26,828 nt of DNA. Origin: JAIYDJ01 sp031400505 (GTDB taxonomy: Bacteria; Pseudomonadota; Alphaproteobacteria; Rhodobacterales; Rhodobacteraceae). Below the pieces are notes generated by a model. It had not been told where the DNA came from and ran no database searches. It saw only the letters and a list, made by a program, of their open reading frames with translations. Made by a program: the position numbers and the translations under genes. Location of the stretch: assembly GCA_031400505.1 (NCBI GenBank), contig JANNPZ010000074.1:1-26828 (forward strand). The letters are read 5' to 3'. Below are positions 13,443 through 21,905 of the stretch, piece after piece (the first letter of the stretch is position 1; every line of letters begins with the position of its first letter).

Positions 13443-14203
13443 TGCGCTGTGGCCGCCCGCCAGCCGTCTGCAAAGGCGGCCATCGCGGCGCGCCATGGGA
13501 ACGGGCCATGGCTGATGCGCGCGACGCCAAGACCCGCCAGCACCGGCGCAGGCTGCTGCGTGGGGCTTGCCATCGCATTGACCGGCAAGGTGGTTCCCTG
13601 CACCACTGCGGTCATCAAGGCGGGATCAATCAGACCGGGCACAAAGAAGCCCGACGCCCCTGCCGCCGCATAGGTTGCGGCCCGGGCCAGAACCTCTGGC
13701 AGCAGGCTTTTGTGCGTATCTGCCGGCGCCTTGAGGAACATATCGGTCCGGGCGTTGATGAAAAGCGGCAAATTACGCGCAGCACCTGCGGCACGGACGG
13801 CGGCGATTCGGGCAGCTTGGACTTCTGGCGCGTGCAAGCCGGTGCCGCCCACCACCTGATCTTCGAAATTCAGCCCGACAGCCCCTGCATCGATCAGCCG
13901 GGCAACATTGGCGGTGATTTCGGTTGGGTCCGTCGCATAGGCCCCTTCAAAATCGACGGTGACCGGCACATTGACCGAAGCCGTGATGCGGCGAACCATA
14001 AACAGCGCCTCGTCCAGTGGAATCTGCTGGCCATCGACATAGCCCAGCGTGCCTGCAATCCCGACGCTGCCTGTGGCAATCACAGGCGATCCGGCCGCCG
14101 CCAGCGCCTTGGCACTGCCTGCATCCCAAACGTTGTAGAGCACCACGGGTTTGCCAGACTGGTGCATGGCGGCGAATGCGCGGGCCTTGTCGGACTGGGT
14201 CAT
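13433..14203 (-). CDS. Isocitrate lyase/PEP mutase family protein
   Basis: The 256-residue cytoplasmic enzyme belongs to the isocitrate lyase/phosphoenolpyruvate mutase superfamily, a TIM barrel that makes or breaks C-C or P-C bonds next to a carboxylate. Supporting segments are KPVVLYNVWDAGSAKAL at the N-terminus, PVTVDFEGAYA (metal-site strand), GAVGLNFEDQV, FINARTDMF and PVNAMASP. The short form resembles carboxyphosphonoenolpyruvate mutase-like proteins of unknown substrate found widely in proteobacteria. The isocitrate lyase KKCGH motif is absent, so glyoxylate-cycle isocitrate lyase is unlikely. ATG 14203 has AGAGG five bases upstream; a longer reading from 14266 lacks support. The gene is convergent with the DMT exporter. 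Confidence 0.88.
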   Translation of the reverse strand: MTQSDKARAFAAMHQSGKPVVLYNVWDAGSAKALAAAGSPVIATGSVGIAGTLGYVDGQQIPLDEALFMVRRITASVNVPVTVDFEGAYATDPTEITANVARLIDAGAVGLNFEDQVVGGTGLHAPEVQAARIAAVRAAGAARNLPLFINARTDMFLKAPADTHKSLLPEVLARAATYAAAGASGFFVPGLIDPALMTAVVQGTTLPVNAMASPTQQPAPVLAGLGVARISHGPFPWRAAMAAFADGWRAATAHQA

Positions 14204-14263
14204 GAGAGCCTCTTGAGGTTGATCGGTCGGCGTGGAGGGTGGCACATCCGGCTGCATGCGCAC

Positions 14264-14279
14264 CACAAACAGTTTTGTG
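14264..14279. promoter_or_regulatory. Small perfect hairpin between meaB and the PEP mutase-like gene
   Basis: CACAAA (14264-14269) and TTTGTG (14274-14279) are perfect complements around CAGT. It lies 12 bases past the meaB stop and 60 bases before the next start on the same strand. The AT-rich stem is too weak for termination; it could be a small operator. Support is limited to the dyad itself. Confidence 0.3.
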
Positions 14280-14291
14280 ACATCCCGCCGA

Positions 14292-15287
14292 TCACGACAA
14301 GTCCGCCAAAAGCTGAGCCGCCGCTGCTTCGGGGGTAAGGGTCCCCGCGGCTACGGCATCTCCAAGCGCTGCCATCAATGTGCGGGCGGGCTCTGCCGTC
14401 AGGGCGGCCAGCAGGCCCTGGCGGACCTCTTCGGCAAACCAGTGGCGGGCCTGTTCGGCGCGCCGGTTTGCCCAGTGACCTTGCGCGCGGCGGCACTCGG
14501 ACAGCGTTTGCACATCTGCCCAGACCATGTCCAAGCCGCTACCGTCCAGCGCCGAGGCGGTCATCGCACGGGGATAGCCGGGTGGGTCCTGCGGGCGGCG
14601 GCGCAGCAGGCGCAAAGCCCCGGCATAGTCGGCGCATGTCCGCATCGCCGCCTGTCGCAGATCGCCATCGGCCTTGTTGACCACGATCAGATCGGCCATT
14701 TCCATGATGCCACGCTTGACGCCCTGCAATTCATCTCCGCCTGCCGGCGCCAGCAACAGCAGGAAGACGTCGCACAACTCGGCCACCACTGTTTCGGATT
14801 GCCCGACCCCGACAGTCTCGATCAGCACCACATCGAACCCGGCGGCTTCGCACAGCGCCACAGCCTCGCGCGTGCGGCGCGCAACACCGCCAAGCTGGGT
14901 CTGGCTTGGCGAAGGGCGGATGAAGGCGCGCGGATCGCGGCTCAGCATCTCCATCCTTGTCTTGTCACCCAAAATCGACCCGCCGGACCGCGCCGAAGAC
15001 GGATCGACGGCCAGCACCGCCACCCGCAGATCCTGCGCGGTCAGCATCTTGCCGAACGCCTCGATGAAGGTTGATTTGCCAACCCCCGGTGTACCGGAAA
15101 GCCCGATCCGCAACGCCTGCCTTGACGTGCCTGCCGCCGCAAGCACCGCTTGCGCCTGCACCCGGTGATCTGCCCGTGTGCTTTCGACCAAGGTGATCGC
15201 GCGCGAAAGGCTGCGCCGGTCGCCGGCACGCACGCCTTCGCCAAGCCTTTGCGCATCAGAGGGGGCTTGATGTTGCAGAACTGTCAT
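14292..15287 (-). CDS. meaB: MeaB/ArgK-type G3E GTPase (methylmalonyl-CoA mutase chaperone)
   Basis: MeaB-type GTPases gate loading and protect B12-dependent methylmalonyl-CoA mutase from inactivation. The 331-residue protein has Walker A GTPGVGKST (Gly65-Thr73), VLAVDPSSARSGGSILGDKTRM covering the switch region (about 91-112), VLIETVGVGQSE and the guanine-specificity motif NKAD. These match the MeaB/ArgK (MMAA) family closely. A C-terminal helical part (about 255-331) fits the dimerisation arm. No mutase or epimerase gene lies in this window, so the partner must be encoded elsewhere. The short gap to the divergent DUF3108 gene (15288-15353) holds both promoters. A close paralogue serving ethylmalonyl-CoA pathway mutases is an alternative. 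Confidence 0.93.
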   Translation of the reverse strand: MTVLQHQAPSDAQRLGEGVRAGDRRSLSRAITLVESTRADHRVQAQAVLAAAGTSRQALRIGLSGTPGVGKSTFIEAFGKMLTAQDLRVAVLAVDPSSARSGGSILGDKTRMEMLSRDPRAFIRPSPSQTQLGGVARRTREAVALCEAAGFDVVLIETVGVGQSETVVAELCDVFLLLLAPAGGDELQGVKRGIMEMADLIVVNKADGDLRQAAMRTCADYAGALRLLRRRPQDPPGYPRAMTASALDGSGLDMVWADVQTLSECRRAQGHWANRRAEQARHWFAEEVRQGLLAALTAEPARTLMAALGDAVAAGTLTPEAAAAQLLADLS

Positions 15288-15353
15288 CCGAGTTTGGCAT
15301 CTGGTTCACTCTTGCCCCAACATGCGGGGATTGGCCAGTAGGGGAGTGTCAGC

Positions 15354-16073
15354 GTGATCAGGGTGATACGGCAGGGAATGCTGGGTCTGGCCGTGGCGTG
15401 GGGTCTGGTTTGGGGCGTGCCGGGCGGGTTTGCCGCAGCACAGGACGCCACCTATGACGTGACGCTTGCAGGGCTGCAGGTGGCCCGGATGATCATTGCC
15501 TCGAAAGTGTCGGACGGGCGCTATGCCGTTCTGATCACGATCGAATCGGGTGGGCTTGCGGGGATCGTCAAGCGCATCCGGTTCGACGCGCGGTCCGAAG
15601 GGCAGATTGCAGAGAAGGGCCGCTTTGAACCTGAGCTTTACTCGGAACAGGCCGATACCGGACGGCGGCAGTCGCGGGTTGAAATGGTGTACAAAGACGG
15701 CGTGCCGCAAGTGCTGGCCTATTCCTCGCCGCGCCTAGACGGGCCGGAACTGCTTGATCCATCGGATCAGGGCGGCACGTTAGACCCGGCATCGGCGCTG
15801 TTTGCCGGATTGCGCGATCTGCCGGCGGGACAGGGCTGTGCTGCAGATTTCGCGGTGTTCGACGGGCGACGGCGCAGCAGCTATGCGGTGTCAGGCGGGG
15901 GGCTTGCCTGCACCGGCGCCTACATTCGGGTGGCAGGATACACCTCTGAAGAGATGGCCGAACGGGCAAGTTTTCCGATCGAGGTGATCTATGCCCCCGA
16001 TGGCGACGTGATGCGGGTGATCGAGGCGTCCGTGCAGACGATCTATGGCAAGGTGCGCCTGAAGCGGCGATAA
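15354..16073 (+). CDS. DUF3108 domain-containing exported protein
   Basis: The 239-residue protein starts with GTG (GGGGAG seven bases upstream) and a signal peptide (MIRVIRQGMLGLAVAWGLVWG through about FAAAQ, 29 residues). The mature part is a beta-rich domain: TYDVTLAGLQVARMII, then YAVLITIESGGLAGIVKRI, RFEPELYSEQ, and a C-terminal YAPDGDVMRVIEASVQTIYGKVRL. The pattern of an early barrel-like strand with a late periplasmic domain matches DUF3108. Its function is not established, but members occur near envelope or helicase genes. Two cysteines (in GQGCAADF and GLACTGAY) could form a disulfide. It is followed seven bases later by hrpB, suggesting cotranscription. Confidence 0.85.
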   Translation: MIRVIRQGMLGLAVAWGLVWGVPGGFAAAQDATYDVTLAGLQVARMIIASKVSDGRYAVLITIESGGLAGIVKRIRFDARSEGQIAEKGRFEPELYSEQADTGRRQSRVEMVYKDGVPQVLAYSSPRLDGPELLDPSDQGGTLDPASALFAGLRDLPAGQGCAADFAVFDGRRRSSYAVSGGGLACTGAYIRVAGYTSEEMAERASFPIEVIYAPDGDVMRVIEASVQTIYGKVRLKRR

Positions 16074-16080
16074 GGGGCGC

Positions 16081-18486
16081 ATGACAGCACTTCCCATCGA
16101 CGACGCACTGCCTGCCCTGCGTGCTGCAATCGCCGCGCGCGGGATGGCCGTGTTACAGGCCCCTCCCGGCGCGGGAAAGACGACTCGCGTGCCGCTGGAC
16201 CTGTTGGCCAGCGGGTTGATCCGGGGCCGCATCGTGATGTTGGAACCGCGGCGCCTTGCAGCGCGTGCCGCCGCCGAACGCATGGCGGAAACCTTGGGTG
16301 AACCCGTGGGGCGCAGCCTCGGCTACCGCATCCGGGGCGAGGCGGTGGTGTCGCCACAAACCCGCATCGAAGTTGTCACCGAAGGCATCCTGACCCGGAT
16401 GATCCAAAGCGATGCCAGCCTGCCGGGCGTAGGCTGCCTGATTTTCGACGAGTTTCACGAACGCAGCCTGAATGCCGATCTGGGGCTGGCGCTGGCGCTG
16501 GAGATTCGCAGCCTGCGCGACGATCTGGTGCTGATCGTGATGTCGGCGACGCTCGACGCAGGCCCTGTGGCGGCCCTGATGGGGGATGCGCCGGTGATCA
16601 CCTCTGCGGGTCGCGCCTTTCCGGTCGAAACCCGCTGGCAGACCCGCAGCCTTGCTCCGACGCTGCGCTTTGAGGCGGCGATGGCCGGTCTGATCCGGCA
16701 GGCGGTTCAGGAAACCACGGGCGGCGTTCTGGTCTTTTTGCCCGGCGAGGGCGAGATTCGCCGCGTCGAAGGCATGCTTGACCTGCCTGACTGCGACATC
16801 CGCCCCCTGTTCGGCGCGATGGAGTTCGCAGCGCAAAGGGCGGCGCTTGCGCCAACCGATAAGCGGCGCATTGTGCTGGCCACCGCCATTGCCGAAACCT
16901 CGCTGACTCTTCCCGATATCCGCGTGGTGATCGACGGCGGCCGGGCGCGGCGCGCGCGCTTTGACGCCTCCTCGGGCATGTCCAGCCTGGTGACTGAACG
17001 CGTCACCCGCGCCGAGGCTGAGCAGCGCCGGGGCCGCGCCGGGCGCGTGGCCCCCGGCATCTGCTACCGGATGTGGACGCGTGGCGAGGAAGGCGGACTG
17101 GCGGCCTACCCCCCTGCCGAAATCGAGGCGGCAGACCTGACCGGCCTTGCCCTTGAACTGGCCCTTTGGGGGGCCGATGATCTGCCCTTCCTGACCCCGC
17201 CCAACCCCGGCGTTCTGGCCGAGGCGCGCACCCTGCTGACCGACCTCGGCGCGCTTGGCCCGCAGGGCATCACCCCGCATGGGCGCAGACTTGCTGCCCG
17301 CCCGTTGCATCCCCGCCTTGCCCATATGCTGGAAGTCGCGGGGTCCGGGGCGGCCCTGCTGGCCGCCCTGCTGGCCGAATGTGATCCCTTGCGCGGCGCG
17401 CCCCCCGATCTTGCGCTGCGACTGGCGGCGGTGACCGACCCGCGCCGGTTCGAGGCCGAGCACAGCTTCCCCGTGTCGCGCCCGGTTGTCGAGCGTATCC
17501 GCACCGAGGCCCGGCGCCTGAAGGCCGGCGCAGATGCTGGCCTCAGCCTTGCCCAGATGGCGGCACTGGCCTATCCCGACCGGATCGGCCTGCACCGCAA
17601 GGGCGATGCGCCGCGCTGGCTCTTGTCAGGCGGCAAGGGGGCGGTGATGGCCCCCGGTGGGCCGCTGGCGCAGGCGAGGCTGATCGTGGCGACCGATCTT
17701 GATGGGGATCTGCGCGAGGCGCAGGTGCGTCAGGCCGTGGCCATTACCGAACCCGAGTTGCGCGCCGTTCTGGGGGGCCGCATTGCCTGGCATGACCTGT
17801 GCGAATGGTCGCGCCGCGATGGCCGGGTGGTGGCGCGCCGTCAGGAACGCCTTGGCGCGATCACGCTGGACGACCGGCCCTGGCCCGATGCCCCGCCCGA
17901 GGACCTTGCCCGCTCAGCACTCGACGGGCTGCGCCTGCTGGGCCTGCCCTGGCCCGCCGCCGCCCGGCGCCTGCGCGCCCGCATCACCCTTGCCCGCAGC
18001 CCCGACTGGCCCGAGGTGACGGACGCGGCCCTGCTGTGCGACGACAGCCTGCTGCCCCACATCGCATCCGCCCGCACCGAGGCCGATCTGCGCGCGCTCG
18101 ACCTGACCGAGGCTTTGCGCGCCCGCATCGGCTATGACCGGTTGGCGCATCTCGACCGCACCGTGCCTGCCCATTTCGAAACCCCGCTGGGCCGGAAAGT
18201 TCCCATCGACTATGACGGCGATACACCGGCCATTGAGGTTCGCCTGCAGGAAATGTTCGGCGTCACTCAGCACCCGGTGGTCGGCGCGGCCCGTTTGCCC
18301 TTGAAGATCACGCTGCTGTCGCCGGGTCAGAAACCGGTGCAGGTCACTTCGGATCTTCCCGGCTTCTGGGCCAACACCTATTCGGACGTGCGCCGCGACA
18401 TGCGTGGGGCCTACCCCCGCCATCCCTGGCCCGAAGACCCGACGGCCGCCGAACCCACCTTGCGCGCCAAACCCCGCGGAACCTGA
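16081..18486 (+). CDS. hrpB: ATP-dependent helicase HrpB
   Basis: HrpB is a DEAH-type superfamily 2 RNA helicase-like protein. The 801 residues match the usual 800-825. Motifs in order: Walker A APPGAGKTT (27-35), EPRRLAARAAAERMA (motif Ia), DEFHERSLNADLGLAL (Asp123-His126 for motif II, here DEFH), VMSATLD (motif III), TAIAETSLTLPDIRVVID (motif V) and QRRGRAGRVAPG (motif VI). HA2 and HrpB C-terminal domains follow, ending in WPEDP near the C-terminus as is typical. In proteobacteria its physiological role is poorly defined; RNA metabolism is assumed from the family. A GGGG six bases before the ATG serves as ribosome binding site. A 3' hairpin element starts about ten bases after the stop. Confidence 0.97.
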   Translation: MTALPIDDALPALRAAIAARGMAVLQAPPGAGKTTRVPLDLLASGLIRGRIVMLEPRRLAARAAAERMAETLGEPVGRSLGYRIRGEAVVSPQTRIEVVTEGILTRMIQSDASLPGVGCLIFDEFHERSLNADLGLALALEIRSLRDDLVLIVMSATLDAGPVAALMGDAPVITSAGRAFPVETRWQTRSLAPTLRFEAAMAGLIRQAVQETTGGVLVFLPGEGEIRRVEGMLDLPDCDIRPLFGAMEFAAQRAALAPTDKRRIVLATAIAETSLTLPDIRVVIDGGRARRARFDASSGMSSLVTERVTRAEAEQRRGRAGRVAPGICYRMWTRGEEGGLAAYPPAEIEAADLTGLALELALWGADDLPFLTPPNPGVLAEARTLLTDLGALGPQGITPHGRRLAARPLHPRLAHMLEVAGSGAALLAALLAECDPLRGAPPDLALRLAAVTDPRRFEAEHSFPVSRPVVERIRTEARRLKAGADAGLSLAQMAALAYPDRIGLHRKGDAPRWLLSGGKGAVMAPGGPLAQARLIVATDLDGDLREAQVRQAVAITEPELRAVLGGRIAWHDLCEWSRRDGRVVARRQERLGAITLDDRPWPDAPPEDLARSALDGLRLLGLPWPAAARRLRARITLARSPDWPEVTDAALLCDDSLLPHIASARTEADLRALDLTEALRARIGYDRLAHLDRTVPAHFETPLGRKVPIDYDGDTPAIEVRLQEMFGVTQHPVVGAARLPLKITLLSPGQKPVQVTSDLPGFWANTYSDVRRDMRGAYPRHPWPEDPTAAEPTLRAKPRGT

Positions 18487-18494
18487 GGCCGCAG

Positions 18495-18541
18495 AACCGG
18501 GGCGCTGCCCCGGACCCCGGGATACTTGTGCCAAGATGAAA
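18495..18541 (+). terminator. 3' hairpin element 3 after hrpB
   Basis: A perfect 7-bp stem, CCGGGGC (18497-18503) and GCCCCGG (18507-18513), with a three-base loop, begins ten bases after the hrpB stop. It is followed by ACCCCGGGATACTTGTGCCAAGATGAAA. It matches the element at 9646-9695 (opposite strand) in the stem, the GGGATA and the CCAAGnTGAAA tail. There is no long T-run, so simple intrinsic termination is less clear than at 91-129. Confidence 0.55.
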
Positions 18542-18554
18542 GGGGCAAGCATGA

Positions 18555-18598
18555 CGCAGCGTTGAGGGTGACAGAACACGCCGCTGCGGTAATGTGCC
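18555..18598 (+). promoter_or_regulatory. Spaced inverted repeat upstream of fadH
   Basis: CGCAGCG (18555-18561) and CGCTGCG (18592-18598) are exact reverse complements separated by 30 bases, ending 16 bases before the fadH start. It could be a two-site operator or a leader hairpin. The arms are short and GC-rich, so chance is possible. GGGAG (18604-18608) is the fadH ribosome binding site. Confidence 0.3.
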
Positions 18599-18614
18599 GT
18601 AAAGGGAGATTACC

Positions 18615-20618
18615 ATGACCGACTTTCCACACCTCTTTGCCCCGCTCGATCTGGGCCGTGTCACCCTGCCCAACCGCGCCCTGATGGGGTCGATGCATAC
18701 CGGGCTGGAGGAGACAGGCGACTGGAACAGGGTGGCCGAGTTTTACGCGACGCGCGCGCGGGGGGGCGTTGCGCTGATGGTGACGGGGGGGATGGCGCCC
18801 AACCGCGAGGGCGGGGTGTTTCCGGGGGCGGCGGGGTTGTTTACACCCACCGATATTGCCAACCACCGCATTGTGACCGACCGTGTCCACGACGCCGGGG
18901 GGCGGATTGCGATGCAGATCCTGCATGCCGGGCGCTATGCCTATGGTAAGGAATGCGTATCTGCCTCGGCGGTGAAATCGCCGATCTCGCCCTTTGTGCC
19001 GCGCGAGTTGGACGAGGACGGCATCGAAAAACAGATCGTTGACATCGTCACCGCCGCCACCCGCGCCCGCGAGGCGGGCTATGACGGGGTCGAGGTGATG
19101 GGGTCCGAGGGGTATTTCCTCAACCAGTTCCTGGTTACCCACACCAACCGCCGAAGCGACCGTTGGGGCGGGGCCTACGAAAACCGCATGCGTCTGCCGG
19201 TCGAGGTGGTGCGCAGGGTGCGGGCCGCCGTGGGCTCCGATTTCATCCTGATCTACCGCATCAGCCTGATCGACCTGATCCCCGACGGATCAAGCTGGGA
19301 CGAGGTGGTTCTGCTGGCAAAGGCCATTCAGGACGCGGGGGCCAGCATGCTGAACTCGGGCATCGGGTGGCACGAGGCGCGGGTGCCGACGATCGCCACG
19401 TCGGTTCCCCGGGCGGCCTTTGCGCATCTGACGGCGCGGCTGCGGGCCGAGGTGCAGATCCCGGTTATCGCGTCGAACCGGATCAACACCCCCGCCGTCG
19501 CCGAGGGCATTCTGGCCTCTGGTCAGGCGGATATGATCAGCATGGCGCGCCCGTTCCTTGCCGATCCCGATTTCGTGGCCAAGGCGGCAACGGGGCGCGT
19601 CGCCGAGATTGCGCCCTGCATCGCCTGCAATCAGGCCTGCCTGGATCACACATTCTCGGGGCGGATGACGTCTTGTCTGGTAAACCCCCGCGCCTGCCAT
19701 GAAACCGAGTTGCGGCTGGAGCCTGCCGCCATACCCAAGCGCATCGCGATTGTCGGTGCCGGGGCTGCGGGCATGGCAGCGGCGATGACAGCCGCCGGGC
19801 GCGGGCATCATGTGACCTTGTATGAGCGTGCCGCTGCGGTGGGCGGGCAGTTGAACCTCGCGCGGCAGGTTCCGGGGAAAGAGGAATTCGACGGGCTGGT
19901 CGATTGGTTTGCCACCATGCTGGATCGGTCGGGCGTCGATCTGCGGCTGAACACCCTGCCCACCGAAGACATGCTTGCGGGCTTTGACCGTGTGATCATC
20001 GCCACCGGAGTGGTCCCGCGTGATCCGGCCATTCCGGGGCAGGAACGCGCGCTGAGCTATATTCAGGTGTTGCAAGGTGCGCCGGTAGGGCCGCGCGTGG
20101 CGTTGATCGGGGCGGGGGGGATCGGGTTCGATCTGGCCGAATACCTGACGCACCATGGCACGAGTCCGACGCTTGATGCAGCGCTGTGGCGGCGCGAATG
20201 GGGGGTGTCGGACCCTGCCACCGACCGGGGTGGCTTGACCACTGCACAGCCCGAAGCCCCCGCGCGCGAGGTGTGGCTGCTGCAACGCCGGGCGGAAAAG
20301 CCGGGGCGCAACCTGGGCAAGACCACCGGCTGGATCCACCGCGCGAGTTTGCAGGCCAAGGGTGTGAAAATGCTGGGCGGCGTCAGCTATGACGCGATAA
20401 CGGACGCGGGCCTGCACATCACCCGCGATGGCGTGCAGCAAGTGCTGGCCGTTGATACGGTCGTGTTGTGCGCAGGGCAGGTGCCGGAACGCGGGTTGGC
20501 GGATCGGCTGATTGCGGCGGGCGTCGCGGTCGATGTGATCGGCGGGGCGGATGTCGCCGCCGAACTGGACGCCAAACGCGCCATTGATCAGGGCGTGCGG
20601 CTGGCGGCTACGCTGTAG
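18615..20618 (+). CDS. fadH: 2,4-dienoyl-CoA reductase (NADPH) FadH
   Basis: FadH reduces 2,4-dienoyl-CoA intermediates so that unsaturated fatty acids can enter beta-oxidation. The 667 residues (E. coli 672) carry FMN, a [4Fe-4S] cluster and FAD. The N-terminal TIM barrel of the old-yellow-enzyme type spans about 1-330. The cluster cysteines are Cys335, Cys338, Cys342 and Cys354 in CIACNQACLDHTFSGRMTSC. Tyr167 and His253 sit at the positions of the E. coli catalytic Tyr166 and His252. GAGAAGMAAA (about 378) binds FAD and GAGGIGFDLAEYL (about 497) binds NADPH. This residue-by-residue match favours FadH over trimethylamine dehydrogenase-like relatives. GGGAG lies six bases before ATG 18615. 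No other beta-oxidation genes are adjacent. Confidence 0.94.
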   Translation: MTDFPHLFAPLDLGRVTLPNRALMGSMHTGLEETGDWNRVAEFYATRARGGVALMVTGGMAPNREGGVFPGAAGLFTPTDIANHRIVTDRVHDAGGRIAMQILHAGRYAYGKECVSASAVKSPISPFVPRELDEDGIEKQIVDIVTAATRAREAGYDGVEVMGSEGYFLNQFLVTHTNRRSDRWGGAYENRMRLPVEVVRRVRAAVGSDFILIYRISLIDLIPDGSSWDEVVLLAKAIQDAGASMLNSGIGWHEARVPTIATSVPRAAFAHLTARLRAEVQIPVIASNRINTPAVAEGILASGQADMISMARPFLADPDFVAKAATGRVAEIAPCIACNQACLDHTFSGRMTSCLVNPRACHETELRLEPAAIPKRIAIVGAGAAGMAAAMTAAGRGHHVTLYERAAAVGGQLNLARQVPGKEEFDGLVDWFATMLDRSGVDLRLNTLPTEDMLAGFDRVIIATGVVPRDPAIPGQERALSYIQVLQGAPVGPRVALIGAGGIGFDLAEYLTHHGTSPTLDAALWRREWGVSDPATDRGGLTTAQPEAPAREVWLLQRRAEKPGRNLGKTTGWIHRASLQAKGVKMLGGVSYDAITDAGLHITRDGVQQVLAVDTVVLCAGQVPERGLADRLIAAGVAVDVIGGADVAAELDAKRAIDQGVRLAATL

Positions 20619-20711
20619 GCGGGTCCAGCCTGTAACATCGCGTGACCGAGCGGGGCTATCGCGGGCGGGGCGCATCGCCTATGACCGCGCGGGGGACGCG
20701 AGGAGCATCGC

Positions 20712-21905
20712 ATGGCCGACCACCGGCAACAGGCACAGATCGGACGTTGGGCGATTGCCGCGATGTTCGGGGCAAACGGGTTTGTGATGGGCGCGTGGGC
20801 GCCGCAGATCCCGCTGCTGTTGCCGCGCCATCAGATCGACGAATCAACGCTGGGTCTGCTGATCCTTGGCCTTGGGGTCGGGGCCGTGGGGTCGATGCTG
20901 TATTCGGGGCGGCTGATTGCGGCCTTTGGTGCGCGGCGGGTCGTCACCGTTTTCGGGGCGGCCTTGGCACCGGTTTTGCCGCTGGTGGTGTTTGCACCGA
21001 ACGTCGCGCTGCTGGCACTGGCAATGGCACTGATGGGGGCCGTCGTTGGCTGCATGGACGTCGCAATGAACGCCAATGCGGTGACGGTCGAACGGCGGTT
21101 GCGCCGCGCGATCATGTCGTCTTCACATGGGTTCTGGAGCCTTGGCGGCTTTGTCGGTGCTGCGGGTGGCGGGCTGGTGCTGGCAGAAGTCGGGGCAGGC
21201 TGGCAGGCGCTGGCCGTGGCCGGGGTCGTGGCGGTGATGGTCGCCGGGGCGGCACGGTTTATCGCGGATGACGAAGCGTTGCCTGCGACCGGCCCGAGTA
21301 CTCCACGTACCGCCCTTTTTCCGCGCCACGCCATCCTGTGGCTGTTGGGGGCGATGGCGCTGTTTTCGATGGTGCCTGAAGGGGCGGTGCTGGATTGGGC
21401 CGCACTTTACATGGCGGACGAGTTGGGGGCGGGACTTGCGACCTCGGCTTTGGCCTTTGGCCTTTTCTCGGCGGCGATGGCTGCGATGCGCTTTGCCGGG
21501 GATGGGCTGCGCAACCGGTTTGGCGCGGTGCAAACCTTGCGGATGTCAGGTTTCTTGGGGGCGGCGGGCCTGATGGCGGCGGCACTGGCCCCGAACGACG
21601 TCGTGGCCTTGGCGGGCTTTGTGCTGGCGGGGCTTGGGGTTGCCAACATGGTGCCGATCCTGTTTTCCGCCGCCGGAAACCAGCCGGGCATCATTGCGGG
21701 CGCAGGGATCGCCACGGTCACCATGCTGGGCTATTGCGGGATCCTGGTCGCACCTTCGACCATCGGGTTTGTGGCCGAGGCCGTTGGGTTCCGCGTCACC
21801 TTTGCCACGCTGTCGGTGCTGCTGATGGCCGTGGCGCTGCTGGCGGCACGGGCAGCCCATGCCGATGGCCATCCCGATCAGGCAGCAATCAACCCCGCCA
21901 CCTGA
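20712..21905 (+). CDS. MFS transporter
   Basis: The 397-residue protein has about twelve hydrophobic helices and fits the major facilitator superfamily. An N-terminal half covers about 1-190 and a C-terminal half about 205-390, with a short cytoplasmic linker (DDEALPATGPSTPR). The first loop has the modified motif A (SGRLIAAFGARRV). GCMDVAMNANAVTVERR after helix 4 and SSSHGFWSLGGFVGA in helix 5 are characteristic of the YbjJ/fucose-permease-like group. The substrate is unknown. GAGGAG lies six bases before ATG 20712. It follows fadH by 93 bases and may be in the same transcript. The 3' end overlaps the convergent cysteine hydrolase gene by 28 bases. Confidence 0.92.
   Translation: MADHRQQAQIGRWAIAAMFGANGFVMGAWAPQIPLLLPRHQIDESTLGLLILGLGVGAVGSMLYSGRLIAAFGARRVVTVFGAALAPVLPLVVFAPNVALLALAMALMGAVVGCMDVAMNANAVTVERRLRRAIMSSSHGFWSLGGFVGAAGGGLVLAEVGAGWQALAVAGVVAVMVAGAARFIADDEALPATGPSTPRTALFPRHAILWLLGAMALFSMVPEGAVLDWAALYMADELGAGLATSALAFGLFSAAMAAMRFAGDGLRNRFGAVQTLRMSGFLGAAGLMAAALAPNDVVALAGFVLAGLGVANMVPILFSAAGNQPGIIAGAGIATVTMLGYCGILVAPSTIGFVAEAVGFRVTFATLSVLLMAVALLAARAAHADGHPDQAAINPAT

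Noticed and set aside
16153..17595. Minus-strand ORF of 480 codons inside hrpB
   Set aside because: Antisense shadow; hrpB has all helicase motifs, and the shadow is low-complexity Arg/Gly/Gln-rich.
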